From: Alphaproteobacteria bacterium
Lineage (GTDB): Bacteria; Pseudomonadota; Alphaproteobacteria; Rs-D84
Reading direction: 5' to 3'
DNA: 64,000 nucleotides
Assembly (NCBI GenBank): GCA_009777955.1
Contig: WRKW01000004.1
Coordinates: 1-64,000 of the forward strand
Part shown: positions 36,482-45,058 of the stretch, piece by piece
How positions within the stretch are numbered: position 1 is the stretch's first letter
Layout of the letters: every line of letters begins with the position of its first letter
Translations under genes and position numbers: made by a program
The notes under the pieces: model-generated
Told to the model about the DNA's origin: nothing
Seen by the model: the letters and a program-made list of their open reading frames with translations, nothing else
The model's database searches: none

Positions 36482-37426
36482 CTATCCATGCTTTATCCTG
36501 GCGTTGCGAAGAAAATTTTTTACAGTCCGACGCAGATCGTGATTCAGCTCTCGCGATTCCAATTCAGCCCATATCCTTTCATCAGAATATCCCAACTTTA
36601 CCATTTTCGGTATCAGACCGCTGTATAGCACATTATTTCTGTTATCCGGGGTGAATCCATTCAAAAGATTATCGACTTCGTTTTGTAGATCTTGTTTCCA
36701 TTTCGCATCGTAATAATTACCCAGCCCAAGGCTTTTGTAATATGCCGCCCGCTGCTTGGACAATTCATATTCTTTTTGCTGCTTTATTTTGTATCCCTCG
36801 TAAACAGAACGCCAGTCAAAATCCAGTCGGACACCGCTTTGATGTATTAATGTCTGTTCTATACAGTGGGTAATACCATCTATTTCAATCCGTCGCGCCG
36901 CACCAGGGGCACGCAATTTACGGCCATTGTTTTTACAGTTACCGTCGGCACCTTTGATATCATAAGCTTTGGTAATATAGGTCCAAAGCCATTTGTATTC
37001 TTCTTTATTCTTTGGAACATCTTTTACAGTAACCCGCATGTGAAGGGATTTTCCGCCGGAAAAAACAATCATGTTAACGACATTCAGCGATACCAGACGC
37101 GATGCCTGGATTATCTGGTCTTGCAATGATAAATTATCGCTTTCATACAAAAAGCTTATAAATCCGAAATTCGCATCGTGTCCTGTTACCGCCGGTTTAC
37201 CATTCGCCAACGGCCGGAACGGAATGGCAAGCTGGGCACCGTTTGCAACCGGATTTACCGATTCGTGCAGGCCACGGGAATCGTTATACCAGCCTGTTCC
37301 AGTTTCAAGAAAAGGCGTTCCACGCGGTATGGTGGTTGACGCGATGGAAAACCCGCTGTCGCCATTCGGGAATGTGTCCATTACCATCGGACTGATTATA
37401 TCAAATATATTACCGGCGGCGTTCAT
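36482..37426 (-). CDS. Primase of the archaeo-eukaryotic (AEP/PrimPol) type
   Basis: A predicted DNA primase. The 314 residues contain 'GFISFLYESDNLSLQDQIIQ', which fits the first acidic motif of AEP primases. 'MIVFSGGKSLHMRVTV' is the S-x-H motif in its common phage/plasmid form (SGGKSLH). 'RKLRAPGAARR' and 'IEQTLIHQSG' match the downstream LRxPGxxR region of such primases. A C-terminal helical part of about 100 residues resembles a PriCT-like extension. Mobile-element primases are usually fused to or beside a helicase; here the partner is the unknown protein upstream, which overlaps it by 17 bases. No integrase or phage gene is in view. Confidence 0.7.
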   Translation of the reverse strand: MNAAGNIFDIISPMVMDTFPNGDSGFSIASTTIPRGTPFLETGTGWYNDSRGLHESVNPVANGAQLAIPFRPLANGKPAVTGHDANFGFISFLYESDNLSLQDQIIQASRLVSLNVVNMIVFSGGKSLHMRVTVKDVPKNKEEYKWLWTYITKAYDIKGADGNCKNNGRKLRAPGAARRIEIDGITHCIEQTLIHQSGVRLDFDWRSVYEGYKIKQQKEYELSKQRAAYYKSLGLGNYYDAKWKQDLQNEVDNLLNGFTPDNRNNVLYSGLIPKMVKLGYSDERIWAELESRELNHDLRRTVKNFLRNARIKHG

Positions 37427-39113
37427 ATATCGGCCTTTGTATTAATCCGTTTGGTGTCAGTTTTTGCGGAATACCTGTAAATACCTGTAATGCTGATCCG
37501 TAAAGATCTTCGCTTGCTATACGAAGTTCTTCTTCATGTTCGAATATTTCTTTTTTTATCTGTTCATTGTCCGGGGCAGCCTGTAATTTTTTATACAGTG
37601 GCTGAAGATTTGCTTTCATGTCTCGGATTGTATAATAGCAAATGCTTTCTTCTTCATTCCGATCGAATAATATCTCTGCAATTGCTTCGTCCAGCACACC
37701 AAGCTTTTCTTTCCTTATCTCTCCCGTCCATTTGCTTTTTTTCTTTGATCCTTTGCCGAATTCCGTCGTCTTTATGAAATCATAACATTTGCTATAAGAT
37801 TCATCCAAAAACATCGGGCTACTGGAAATTTCCGGTCGCACAGCCGCCATCCTGTCCCAAGCGATTCGCAAAGATATGAAATATTCCATCGTTAACAGCT
37901 GGATTTCCCGGAATCCTACACTGCCGGGAATTACAGAATTTTTTATCTTGTCCGATTCGGTTGCATTAAGGCTGTATTTGTTTTCTTTTCCCGATCCAAT
38001 TTTTTCATGTAACCATTCTTTGAATTCTGCTGTTTTTTCTTTATCATCGACCAGATCGGCCAACAATCCCATATGCTTTGCCAGAAAGAACATGTGTGCC
38101 GGCGATATCAGACTTCCGGGTGCCTTTGGCACACTTATAATTTTATCTGGACATTCTGGTTCCTGTTTGCACCAGTATATTTGCTCTTTACCATTGGTAA
38201 GTATCTTTCTTCTTTTTCTGTATCCGAAATCATTATACAGGGCACTATCATATTTACTCTGGAATGAAACTATATTTTTAATTCCATGGCCGTCGGTTTC
38301 AATATTGGCGAACAACGGATTAAAAACACAATTGTCCAGGAATATTCCTATCATTCCCCATCTTTTTGTATTATCGGATTTGATTTTCGGATCCATATAG
38401 CTTTCTATTATCCGAATTAGTTTTTTTTTCGCAGGTTCGAACTTTTCCTTTAACATGCTGCCACGAACGAAATGCCAGAAAGCTTTTGTTACCTTTTCCA
38501 CCCCGCCATCCGGAAATGCAAAATAGTATCTGGCAAATATGGTTTTTACTTCTTTTTCGAAATCGGCTTTTAACCTGTTTTGCAGTATGGCGTTCGCCTG
38601 GCGAACGGGTTCTATTTCTTCTTCACACCATGCGCGAAAAGGCGGCAGATCCGGGGCCATGTCGTTTTTAAACGAATCAGTTCTCCGCCAGTGTTCTTTC
38701 ATGGCCAGATACATTCCATACCGGGATACATAGATTTGTTCAGACGGGAACAGCTCGTATTTCGTCTTTTCGTTCACCAGTCGTATATGACCCTCGGGAA
38801 TTTTATACTGCCTTACCAGGCATGCCAATGTTTTCGATATACTTTTTGGGACAAAGCCTGGGTCTAGGATACGCATTACAGAATCGTGATGCCAGCAATC
38901 CCGGTATCTTATAGTTTTTTTCGCGGTAACAAGCGCGTTGTGCAAACTGTCAAACAATCCGTCCAATGATTGCGGATTTGAATAAGCGAAAAATCGCAGG
39001 GGAAAATTATACTTGTCATCAAACTGTATGGATAATGCGAAATCGGGGTTTTCCCACAACGCATATTTCAGTTTTTCCAACTTTGAAAATTTTTTTTCAA
39101 ATACTTCGGACAT
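37410..39113 (-). CDS. Large protein of unknown function, partner of the primase
   Basis: Unrecognised; 567 residues from the ATG at 39113 (the track's 39194 start lies upstream of the promoter). No signal peptide, membrane helix or Walker A motif is seen. It is rich in aromatic and basic residues, with 'RYYFAFPDGGVEKVTKAFWH', 'GMIGIFLDNCVFNPLFANIE', a Cys pair in 'YWCKQEPECPDK', and a helical C-terminus (EEELRIASEDLYGS). It could be a primase accessory, a helicase-less replication protein, or part of a defence or mobile module. The overlap with the primase gene argues that they form a complex or are needed in equal amounts. Confidence 0.65.
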   Translation of the reverse strand: MSEVFEKKFSKLEKLKYALWENPDFALSIQFDDKYNFPLRFFAYSNPQSLDGLFDSLHNALVTAKKTIRYRDCWHHDSVMRILDPGFVPKSISKTLACLVRQYKIPEGHIRLVNEKTKYELFPSEQIYVSRYGMYLAMKEHWRRTDSFKNDMAPDLPPFRAWCEEEIEPVRQANAILQNRLKADFEKEVKTIFARYYFAFPDGGVEKVTKAFWHFVRGSMLKEKFEPAKKKLIRIIESYMDPKIKSDNTKRWGMIGIFLDNCVFNPLFANIETDGHGIKNIVSFQSKYDSALYNDFGYRKRRKILTNGKEQIYWCKQEPECPDKIISVPKAPGSLISPAHMFFLAKHMGLLADLVDDKEKTAEFKEWLHEKIGSGKENKYSLNATESDKIKNSVIPGSVGFREIQLLTMEYFISLRIAWDRMAAVRPEISSSPMFLDESYSKCYDFIKTTEFGKGSKKKSKWTGEIRKEKLGVLDEAIAEILFDRNEEESICYYTIRDMKANLQPLYKKLQAAPDNEQIKKEIFEHEEELRIASEDLYGSALQVFTGIPQKLTPNGLIQRPIYERRR

Positions 39114-39118
39114 GGGCT

Positions 39119-39148
39119 GTATTAAATCACAAAAATATTGTTTGTCAA
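39119..39148 (-). promoter_or_regulatory. Promoter of the primase operon, probably leaderless
   Basis: On the minus strand TTGACA, 18 bases, TAATAC. The -10 ends 5 bases before the ATG at 39113, and no Shine-Dalgarno is present. Confidence 0.55.
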
Positions 39149-39249
39149 GATTACTACAAAAACATGATAAATGTTTTACGCCTTTATGCCCCACGATTTA
39201 CGCCCCATGCTTTACACATCACTTATCACTTTTCACATGGGGCGTTTTC

Positions 39250-39258
39250 TGGTATAAT
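39250..39258 (+). promoter_or_regulatory. Extended -10 promoter of the small Cys-rich operon
   Basis: TGGTATAAT, 16 bases before the ATG at 39275, with no good -35. AGAGAGAATC lies between as the ribosome site. Confidence 0.55.
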
Positions 39259-39274
39259 TCCCATAGAGAGAATC

Positions 39275-40180
39275 ATGCAAATTCACAAAGTTTCATTATT
39301 TGTGCTCTGTGTCCTGTTTGTCGTATGCACAATGCAAAGCGGCCTTGCCGCCGCGTGCAATTCGCCGAACCTGGTTCGATGTATGGATTCCGCCTGTGTC
39401 GCCGAAGCTTCCATGGAAACTGGTGCCCGTTGCGCCCAATGTTATTCAGCCGAAGCCCAGGCCGTCATAAACGAAAAATCAACATATAAGTTCGGCGGAA
39501 GGTCAAGAGCAGTGATGCGGTCTTTGGGCAGATCCAATGCCACTTCGCTGGATATGTCCGATGCCCCCGACGATCCGGCCACCCGATACCAATGGGCGGT
39601 AGCCGAATGTATCAAAAAGATTACCGGCTGTACTTTGAATGATGTGTCGAAACACTATGACCAGCTGATTGAACAATCATGTATCGCGGTTGGCGCAAAA
39701 ATGGATGTAACAAAAGCATTAAAAGAATCCGAAGCGAATAAGAAAAATGAAAATTCATGTACGGCCGACATTAATATGTGCCTTATGACAGACAATGGAT
39801 GTGCGACAGACTGGTCCAGATGCGGCGAAGATGCGGAATTTGACAGGGCGTTTTCATCCTGTGTGTCCAGCACCGAGTGCGGACATTTAACAACCCTTAG
39901 CGGAATAAAGGACACAGCGAAAAAATCGCGCGACGATTTTGCCGCGGCAAAGGCTTCCAATATAGAGGCTTTGGCCGCCAGCTATGCCACAGCACGCAAA
40001 GCGGAACTGGATAAAGTCATGCAAGGATGTCAGAACAATATGCTAAAAACAGTTTGTATAGCAAAGTTTTGCAGCAGCATGCCGGGAAAATGCGGCGAAG
40101 GAGAAACAGAAGCCAACAGGATAAGGGAATTCTGCAAATACGTGGATATAGCATGCGACAGACTTTTGATGAGCAGGTAA
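39275..40180 (+). CDS. Secreted Cys-rich protein, short member of the CMDQFC family
   Basis: The start is the ATG at 39275 after AGAGAGAATC; the longer track ORF has none. The 301 residues begin with a signal peptide (VSLFVLCVLFVVCTMQSGLA). A variant signature C28-x7-C36-M-D-S-A-C41-x11-C53-x2-C56 starts the mature protein directly, without the long linker of the larger paralogues. A complete heptad-cysteine module 'CTADINMCLMTDNGCATDWS' lies near residue 163. The rest is helical and charged, with 'CIAKFCSSMPGKCGEGETEA' and a Cys pair at the end. It is the first gene of an operon with the gene at 40183, with a 2-base gap. Function unknown. Confidence 0.8.
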   Translation: MQIHKVSLFVLCVLFVVCTMQSGLAAACNSPNLVRCMDSACVAEASMETGARCAQCYSAEAQAVINEKSTYKFGGRSRAVMRSLGRSNATSLDMSDAPDDPATRYQWAVAECIKKITGCTLNDVSKHYDQLIEQSCIAVGAKMDVTKALKESEANKKNENSCTADINMCLMTDNGCATDWSRCGEDAEFDRAFSSCVSSTECGHLTTLSGIKDTAKKSRDDFAAAKASNIEALAASYATARKAELDKVMQGCQNNMLKTVCIAKFCSSMPGKCGEGETEANRIREFCKYVDIACDRLLMSR

Positions 40181-40182
40181 TA

Positions 40183-41697
40183 ATGAAAAATTTGAAACAA
40201 ATCTTTTTCAAATCGAACACTTGCAAACTGCTTGTCTGTTCGTTATTCATTATCCAATATTCATTATTTATTATGCCGCAGGTTGCAGAGGCGGCACGCG
40301 CACAATCACGTGCGGCACCGACATCTCGCATGGCAATAGCAAATACAGCCGCGCCCGTCGCCCAACCGATTGAAGAAATACCCGAATCGGTGCCGGAACC
40401 GGTTGCACCCGAACCGGCACCCGTTCCACAGATGCCACGACTTGATCTTTCACACATATTCGAAGAAGTAGTCGGAAATAAAGAAACTGCCCTTGCAAAG
40501 ACGATTCGGGCACAACGCGAAGCATTTGCGGCGGCGGCAGCTATGGAAAGCTATCAGGCGGATCTTGCCCGGTTTTCTAGCGGTACCGGAAATACATGCG
40601 ATTCCGGTCTGCGCAAGTGTATGGCAGAAAGATGCGGAAAAGATTTTTCCGATTGCACGGGGGATGGCGACACCGTATGGGGAAACAAAATCGAATCCTG
40701 TGGCCGCACGACAAATTGCAGCGGCCGGGAACTGATACTATTCTCTGCGGAAATAAAGGCGGATCGTGACCAGAATGCCCTGCTCGCACGGTTCGAAGCT
40801 GTCGAAAGATGCGGCCGCCAATATAACGAATGCATACTTGGGAACTGCAGCGATCCGACCTGTAATGAAACAAATATTCGCGCCGGCAGATGTAATTTTG
40901 ACAAATGCCTTTCCAAATCAGAGGGCGATGCCGTCATAGCCAAATGCCGCGACATCGCCGAAAGATGCCGCGAACAGGACAGCGGGCTGGCCGGTCGTGC
41001 GATGACATTATTTGCGGAATTGCGTGTAGATGTGGAAAAAGAAATTGTTCGTTGGGAAGAACAGCTTTACAAAATGCGCGAAGATATGCGCAACGAATGC
41101 AGAAGCATCAGTGGTGTTTTTGACGATCGTTCGTTATCTTGCGTATTCCATGTCGAATTAACGGCAACAGGTTTCGAATCCGCCGCCGCGACAAGAACAC
41201 TTGCCGCCGGCGACGAATATATGTGTACACCAGAATGGTTCGGGGTGGATATCAGCACATACATAGAAAACGCGGCACGTTATGAACGCGAACAGCAAGG
41301 TGCCATAAATGCAGTCATGGGTGCTGGCATGGGTATGGCGGCGGGTTCTATTTTAAGTGGCGAAATGTCACGCAACACTGCGACACGGAACGCGCAAACC
41401 GATCTTGATAAAGAAGTATGTGAACAAGCGGGAAAAACTGAATGGAAAAGCCAGCTTATTGGTAACGGTAAATGCGTATGCACGGAAAAAGATTTCAAAT
41501 GGAATAAAAAAGAAAAGAAATGCATAGAACAAAGCCAATGCAAGGGCAACGACTGCGATGATGACGACGATGAAGACGAAACGAAAACCAGTGGCACAAG
41601 AAACACGGATAGTACAGATGGTGATAAAGATGAAAAGAAAACCGGTGGTCTAAGAAACGCAGCCAGCGCAGTGGGAAATATACTTCGAAGAAATTAA
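40183..41697 (+). CDS. Secreted Cys-rich protein, second gene of pair (CMDQFC-related)
   Basis: The start is the ATG at 40183, two bases after the previous stop; the track start at 40027 lies inside the first gene. The 504 residues have a signal peptide (LLVCSLFIIQYSLFIMPQVAEA), a Pro/Glu-rich linker (EPVAPEPAPVPQMP) and a helical region. Looser Cys modules follow: 'CDSGLRKCMAERCGKDFSDC' (C-x6-C-x4-C-x6-C) and 'CGRQYNECILGNC'. A Gly/Ala/Met segment (AVMGAGMGMAAGSILSG) may insert in a membrane. The C-terminus has 'CVCTEKDFKWNKKEKKC' and an acidic run (DDDDDEDE). It probably acts with its upstream neighbour. Confidence 0.8.
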   Translation: MKNLKQIFFKSNTCKLLVCSLFIIQYSLFIMPQVAEAARAQSRAAPTSRMAIANTAAPVAQPIEEIPESVPEPVAPEPAPVPQMPRLDLSHIFEEVVGNKETALAKTIRAQREAFAAAAAMESYQADLARFSSGTGNTCDSGLRKCMAERCGKDFSDCTGDGDTVWGNKIESCGRTTNCSGRELILFSAEIKADRDQNALLARFEAVERCGRQYNECILGNCSDPTCNETNIRAGRCNFDKCLSKSEGDAVIAKCRDIAERCREQDSGLAGRAMTLFAELRVDVEKEIVRWEEQLYKMREDMRNECRSISGVFDDRSLSCVFHVELTATGFESAAATRTLAAGDEYMCTPEWFGVDISTYIENAARYEREQQGAINAVMGAGMGMAAGSILSGEMSRNTATRNAQTDLDKEVCEQAGKTEWKSQLIGNGKCVCTEKDFKWNKKEKKCIEQSQCKGNDCDDDDDEDETKTSGTRNTDSTDGDKDEKKTGGLRNAASAVGNILRRN

Positions 41698-41763
41698 GCA
41701 ACAGTAAAAACGAATAGTTGCTGTCATGCATGTAAAAATCAATTAATTCACATACAGAATTAT

Positions 41764-41784
41764 AACGGCAACGCAGTTGCCGTT
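41764..41784. repeat. 'GGCAAC' palindrome, copy 3
   Basis: AACGGCAACGCAGTTGCCGT with a GGGCGGGAATCC arm after it, in the 526-bp gap 41698-42223. This gap holds only repeats. Confidence 0.7.
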
Positions 41785-41838
41785 GTTCCTGTTTTGGGCG
41801 GGAATCCATTGTTTATATAAGCCATTATAACATTTCGT

Positions 41839-42013
41839 GTCATTGCGAGTGGTCGAAGACCGCGAAGCAATCTTTTCAGGCATTCCGTGTCATTGCGAGT
41901 CGCGTCACCGCTTGCGGTGACGGACGAAGCAATCTTTCCAGACAATGGAATTCTTATACTTCCCATTTTGAAAAAGATTGCTTCGTCCGCCTGACGGCGT
42001 GACTCGCAATGAC
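41839..42013. mobile_element. Inverted-repeat element, GTCATTGCGAG family, copy 2 (nested)
   Basis: GTCATTGCGAGT occurs twice (41839 and 41889) and the element closes with GACTCGCAATGAC at 42013. The centre is related to copy 1 (23144) but inverted. The same downstream flank (CCGAGAGCCGCAAACAGCG) follows. No coding content. Confidence 0.75.
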
Positions 42014-42097
42014 ACCAGACCAGAATGACATCAGACCGCAATGACATCAAAGGCCGAGAGCCGCAAACAGCGGCGACCGGAAGCCGGAAGGGTTTGT

Positions 42098-42160
42098 GGC
42101 GCAAAGCGCACGATACATACATTATTCACTATTCATTATTCATTATTCATTCAAAAAAGG
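42098..42160. repeat. 'ATTCATTATTCACTATTC' AT-rich repeat with CGCACGATAC arm
   Basis: An ATTCATT/ATTCACT tandem string with a GCGCAAAGCGCACG palindrome before it. The same string precedes the hairpins at 52012 and 56450, and runs inverted at 53128. Confidence 0.55.
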
Positions 42161-42223
42161 GATGCCTGCACCGGAGTGACAAACAGAATGAAAAATATAC
42201 TTACTTGATAATTAAGCAATCAA

Positions 42224-42697
42224 TCACTTTGCGACTATTACCATCGCGGTTCTTAAAACAGTATCACCGAACATGTATCCGGTTTGCAGCTCTTCGGTAA
42301 TTATTCCAGATTCGGCATCATCTGTTTCAACAGTCGACACCGCGTTATGAAACTGTGGATTTAATTTCTGTCCAACAGATTCTATCTTCAAAATTCCGAC
42401 TTTTGCCAGCGCACCACCAGCAGCAGAAGCCATCGTCTGTATCCCGGAATCATCGGGGGCATGGGCAAATGCCGCATCAATAGCATCAATCAAGGGCAGG
42501 AAATTTTCCGCAACCAACATCGCCCGCGTACGCGCGGCCGCGTCACAATCTATGCTGGCACGCCGTTTTGTATTTTCAGCCTCTGCCCGCGCGCGAAGAT
42601 ACTTGTCCGATAATTCCGCTATTTGTTCCCGCAGTTGCTGAATCTCATCTGCGGATACTGTTGTTTCATCCGCAATTTGTTCTTTTACTTCTGTCAT
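42224..42697 (-). CDS. grpE: Nucleotide exchange factor GrpE
   Basis: Releases ADP from DnaK. The 157 residues have an N-terminal acidic coiled coil ('EQIAELSDKYLRARAEAENTKRR') and the beta-wing part with 'NFLPLIDAIDAAF', 'LNPQFHNAVSTVE' and 'ITEELQTGYMFGDTVLRTAMVIVAK'. The length is slightly short because of a small N-terminal tail. The ribosome site is AGGTGA. It is followed by repeats rather than by dnaK. Confidence 0.95.
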   Translation of the reverse strand: MTEVKEQIADETTVSADEIQQLREQIAELSDKYLRARAEAENTKRRASIDCDAAARTRAMLVAENFLPLIDAIDAAFAHAPDDSGIQTMASAAGGALAKVGILKIESVGQKLNPQFHNAVSTVETDDAESGIITEELQTGYMFGDTVLRTAMVIVAK

Positions 42698-42731
42698 ATA
42701 AAATCACCTATAAGTTATATCATCCCAATAA

Positions 42732-43436
42732 TCACACTGCCTGTATAATGGGTAGAAAATCTTCGGCTTTCAACGACGCACCACCCACCAAAACCCCATC
42801 AACATTCGGAATTGACATGATTTCCGCAGCATTACCCCCCTTTACACTGGCACCGTATAAAATCGGCGTTCCGCCAAGACCCATGGATTCCAGAATTTCT
42901 GCTATGAAACCATGTTCCCTTTTTATCTCTTCATTTGACGGTGTCATACCCGCGCCGATTGCCCAGCGCGGTTCGTACGCTATTATTGCGCCTTTGCCGG
43001 GAACACATTCGCGGATTTGTTTTTCTATTACCGTATTCGTTTCGCCAGCCTGTTTTTCTTCCATAGTTTCACCGACACATATAATGGGAATCAGTCCTGA
43101 TTTCAAGGCCTGTTTTGCTTTTTCAGCTATGACCAGATTGGTTTCATTATGATACTGGCGACGTTCGGAATGTCCTATGATTACATATTTCGCGCCGATT
43201 TCCGATATCATTCTGGCCGAAACTTCGCCCGTATATGCACCAGATTCGTGTGCGCTGCAATCTTGGACACCGGTTTCCACCGACAATATCGCAGATGCGC
43301 CGACAAAAGGCATCGGCAGACACAAAACTATTGTGACATGTGATAAATCGATGTTCTTCAAAGCATCCGCCATAAGGGCGACCGCATCCATGTTGCCGTT
43401 CATTTTCCAGTTTCCGGCTATTATTTTCTTATCCAT
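42732..43436 (-). CDS. tpiA: Triosephosphate isomerase
   Basis: Interconverts dihydroxyacetone phosphate and glyceraldehyde 3-phosphate. The 234 residues have 'AGNWKMNG' with the active Lys, 'YVIIGHSERRQY' with the His, 'AYEPRWAIGAG' with the Glu, and 'ILYGASVKGGNA'. The usual length is about 250. The ribosome site is AAAGGATAAAAC. It lies upstream of grpE on the same strand, 34 bases apart. Confidence 0.95.
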   Translation of the reverse strand: MDKKIIAGNWKMNGNMDAVALMADALKNIDLSHVTIVLCLPMPFVGASAILSVETGVQDCSAHESGAYTGEVSARMISEIGAKYVIIGHSERRQYHNETNLVIAEKAKQALKSGLIPIICVGETMEEKQAGETNTVIEKQIRECVPGKGAIIAYEPRWAIGAGMTPSNEEIKREHGFIAEILESMGLGGTPILYGASVKGGNAAEIMSIPNVDGVLVGGASLKAEDFLPIIQAV

Positions 43437-43540
43437 GTTTTATCCTTTGTTTTGCTGGAATAACCTAGCATTTTCCACTTGCGGTGGCAAGCGAAAGTTT
43501 AGTAAAGTGTCATTGACAATTATCATAAAGGGTTCAAAAA

Positions 43541-44971
43541 ATGTTAAAAAACTTTCGCGACGCATCAAACAAGCCTGTCGCAAAAATACTTATAGCCATA
43601 CTTATGTTTTCATTTGTCGGATGGGGTGCGGCCAATTGGATTCTTGACCGGAACAATGTCGACGATTCAATAGTTCGCATAGGACGCGAACCGATAAAAC
43701 TGGCCCAATTCGAGCAAGAGCGCAGCCGCCAAATGGCCCAGATGAGCCGGGAACAACAAAAGGCAATATATACAGAACGCGCGACCGGAATTAATTTCAG
43801 CCAACAAATACTCTCAAAGCTGGCATCACAGCTTATGCTGGAACAAAGGGCATACGATCTGGGGCTGGCCGTATCCAACGCTTCGATGGCGAACGCAATA
43901 CGGGCAGAGCCCGCGTTCCTGGAAAATGGCAAATTCTCCCCGATAAAATTTGATTATGTCCTGGCGATGAGCGGGATTTCCGAATCAGATTTTGCAGAAC
44001 ATATTCGACGTTCTCTTTTGCGTGAAATGGTATTATCCGGGGTATCGGCCGGCATTACTGTTCCTGATTTTGCAGTCGTTGCGACATACAATTCACGGAA
44101 TGCAAGGCGCAATATAGAATTTTCGACCGTACGATTTGCAAATTTTAAAATTTCCGGCAATCCGACCGAAGAACAACTGCGCGATACTTATGCAAAGAAT
44201 CCAAAAATTATTCCCGAATTCAGAACTGTTTCATACGTGCTTGTACCCGCAGATATGTCCAAACCCGATCTGGTTGACAGGGCTTATACAACTGCGCAAA
44301 GGATAGAAGACGCGCTTATCAGCGGCGATGCCATGCAGGGTGTTGCGGCAAAGCATAATGTGAAATTCGTGACTATGCCGGCCATAAGCACGGATTGGAA
44401 AACGTCAATGGGTACGACATTAAATGATTCTGTGCTGAACGAAGCCGCACGCAGCGCGGTATGGAACCTGGATCAAGGAATGGAAAGTGAAATCTTTGAA
44501 ACAAAATCCGGATTTGTAATATTAAGGGTGGAAAAGGTCGCCCCGGCACATGCGGCGGAAATGGATTCTATGCGCGCCGAATTGGTCGGATTATGGAAGA
44601 TCGCGGAACAAAAAAAACAAGCGTATGAAAAAGCGAATGAAATCTTAATTTCGGCGCGTACGAACGAAAAATCCATTGGGTCGGCCACAATGGTAACACG
44701 CGCGAACGGCGCACCGCTGGAGGTCTTGTCTGCGGCGTTTTCTCTTCCCGTTGGAACAAAGACAATTGTTCCGGGGGTCGATTCTTTCCATATAATACAT
44801 GTGATTAACTCCACCATGCCAAAAATGGATAAATCCGCATCCACAGCATTGAATGCCGAAGTCGCAACAATGCTTTCACGCACATTAAACGACGATTATT
44901 CGTCATTCCTTTCCCGAAAATATCCGATGAAAATTAACAATCATCTGTTCAAAAGATTGTTCGGGGAATAA
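43541..44971 (+). CDS. PpiD/SurA-type periplasmic chaperone, membrane-anchored
   Basis: Probably helps newly exported proteins fold. The 476 residues start with a short cytoplasmic tail and one membrane helix (VAKILIAILMFSFVGWGAANWI). A SurA-N-like domain follows ('RIGREPIKLAQFEQERSRQM', 'SQQILSKLASQLMLEQRAYDLGLAVS', 'MSGISESDFAEHIRRSLLREM'). The middle shows no clear PpiC/parvulin active-site motifs, so isomerase activity is doubtful, as for E. coli PpiD. The ribosome site is AAAGGG. The many large secreted proteins nearby are plausible clients. Confidence 0.85.
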   Translation: MLKNFRDASNKPVAKILIAILMFSFVGWGAANWILDRNNVDDSIVRIGREPIKLAQFEQERSRQMAQMSREQQKAIYTERATGINFSQQILSKLASQLMLEQRAYDLGLAVSNASMANAIRAEPAFLENGKFSPIKFDYVLAMSGISESDFAEHIRRSLLREMVLSGVSAGITVPDFAVVATYNSRNARRNIEFSTVRFANFKISGNPTEEQLRDTYAKNPKIIPEFRTVSYVLVPADMSKPDLVDRAYTTAQRIEDALISGDAMQGVAAKHNVKFVTMPAISTDWKTSMGTTLNDSVLNEAARSAVWNLDQGMESEIFETKSGFVILRVEKVAPAHAAEMDSMRAELVGLWKIAEQKKQAYEKANEILISARTNEKSIGSATMVTRANGAPLEVLSAAFSLPVGTKTIVPGVDSFHIIHVINSTMPKMDKSASTALNAEVATMLSRTLNDDYSSFLSRKYPMKINNHLFKRLFGE

Positions 44972-45058
44972 TTAACGACCATCTACTACCGACTGACGAC
45001 TATTTTCCCCTTGCCTTGTATTTTTGTTTTACTGTATGATAAAAGGCAAGAGAGAATA

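Noticed and set aside
39170-39250. 'TTTACGCCCC' and 'CACTTATCACTT' direct repeats before the gene at 39275 as an operator
   Set aside because: Degenerate words that also occur near 58200-58290 between ribosomal genes; more likely part of the general spacer repeats than a specific operator.
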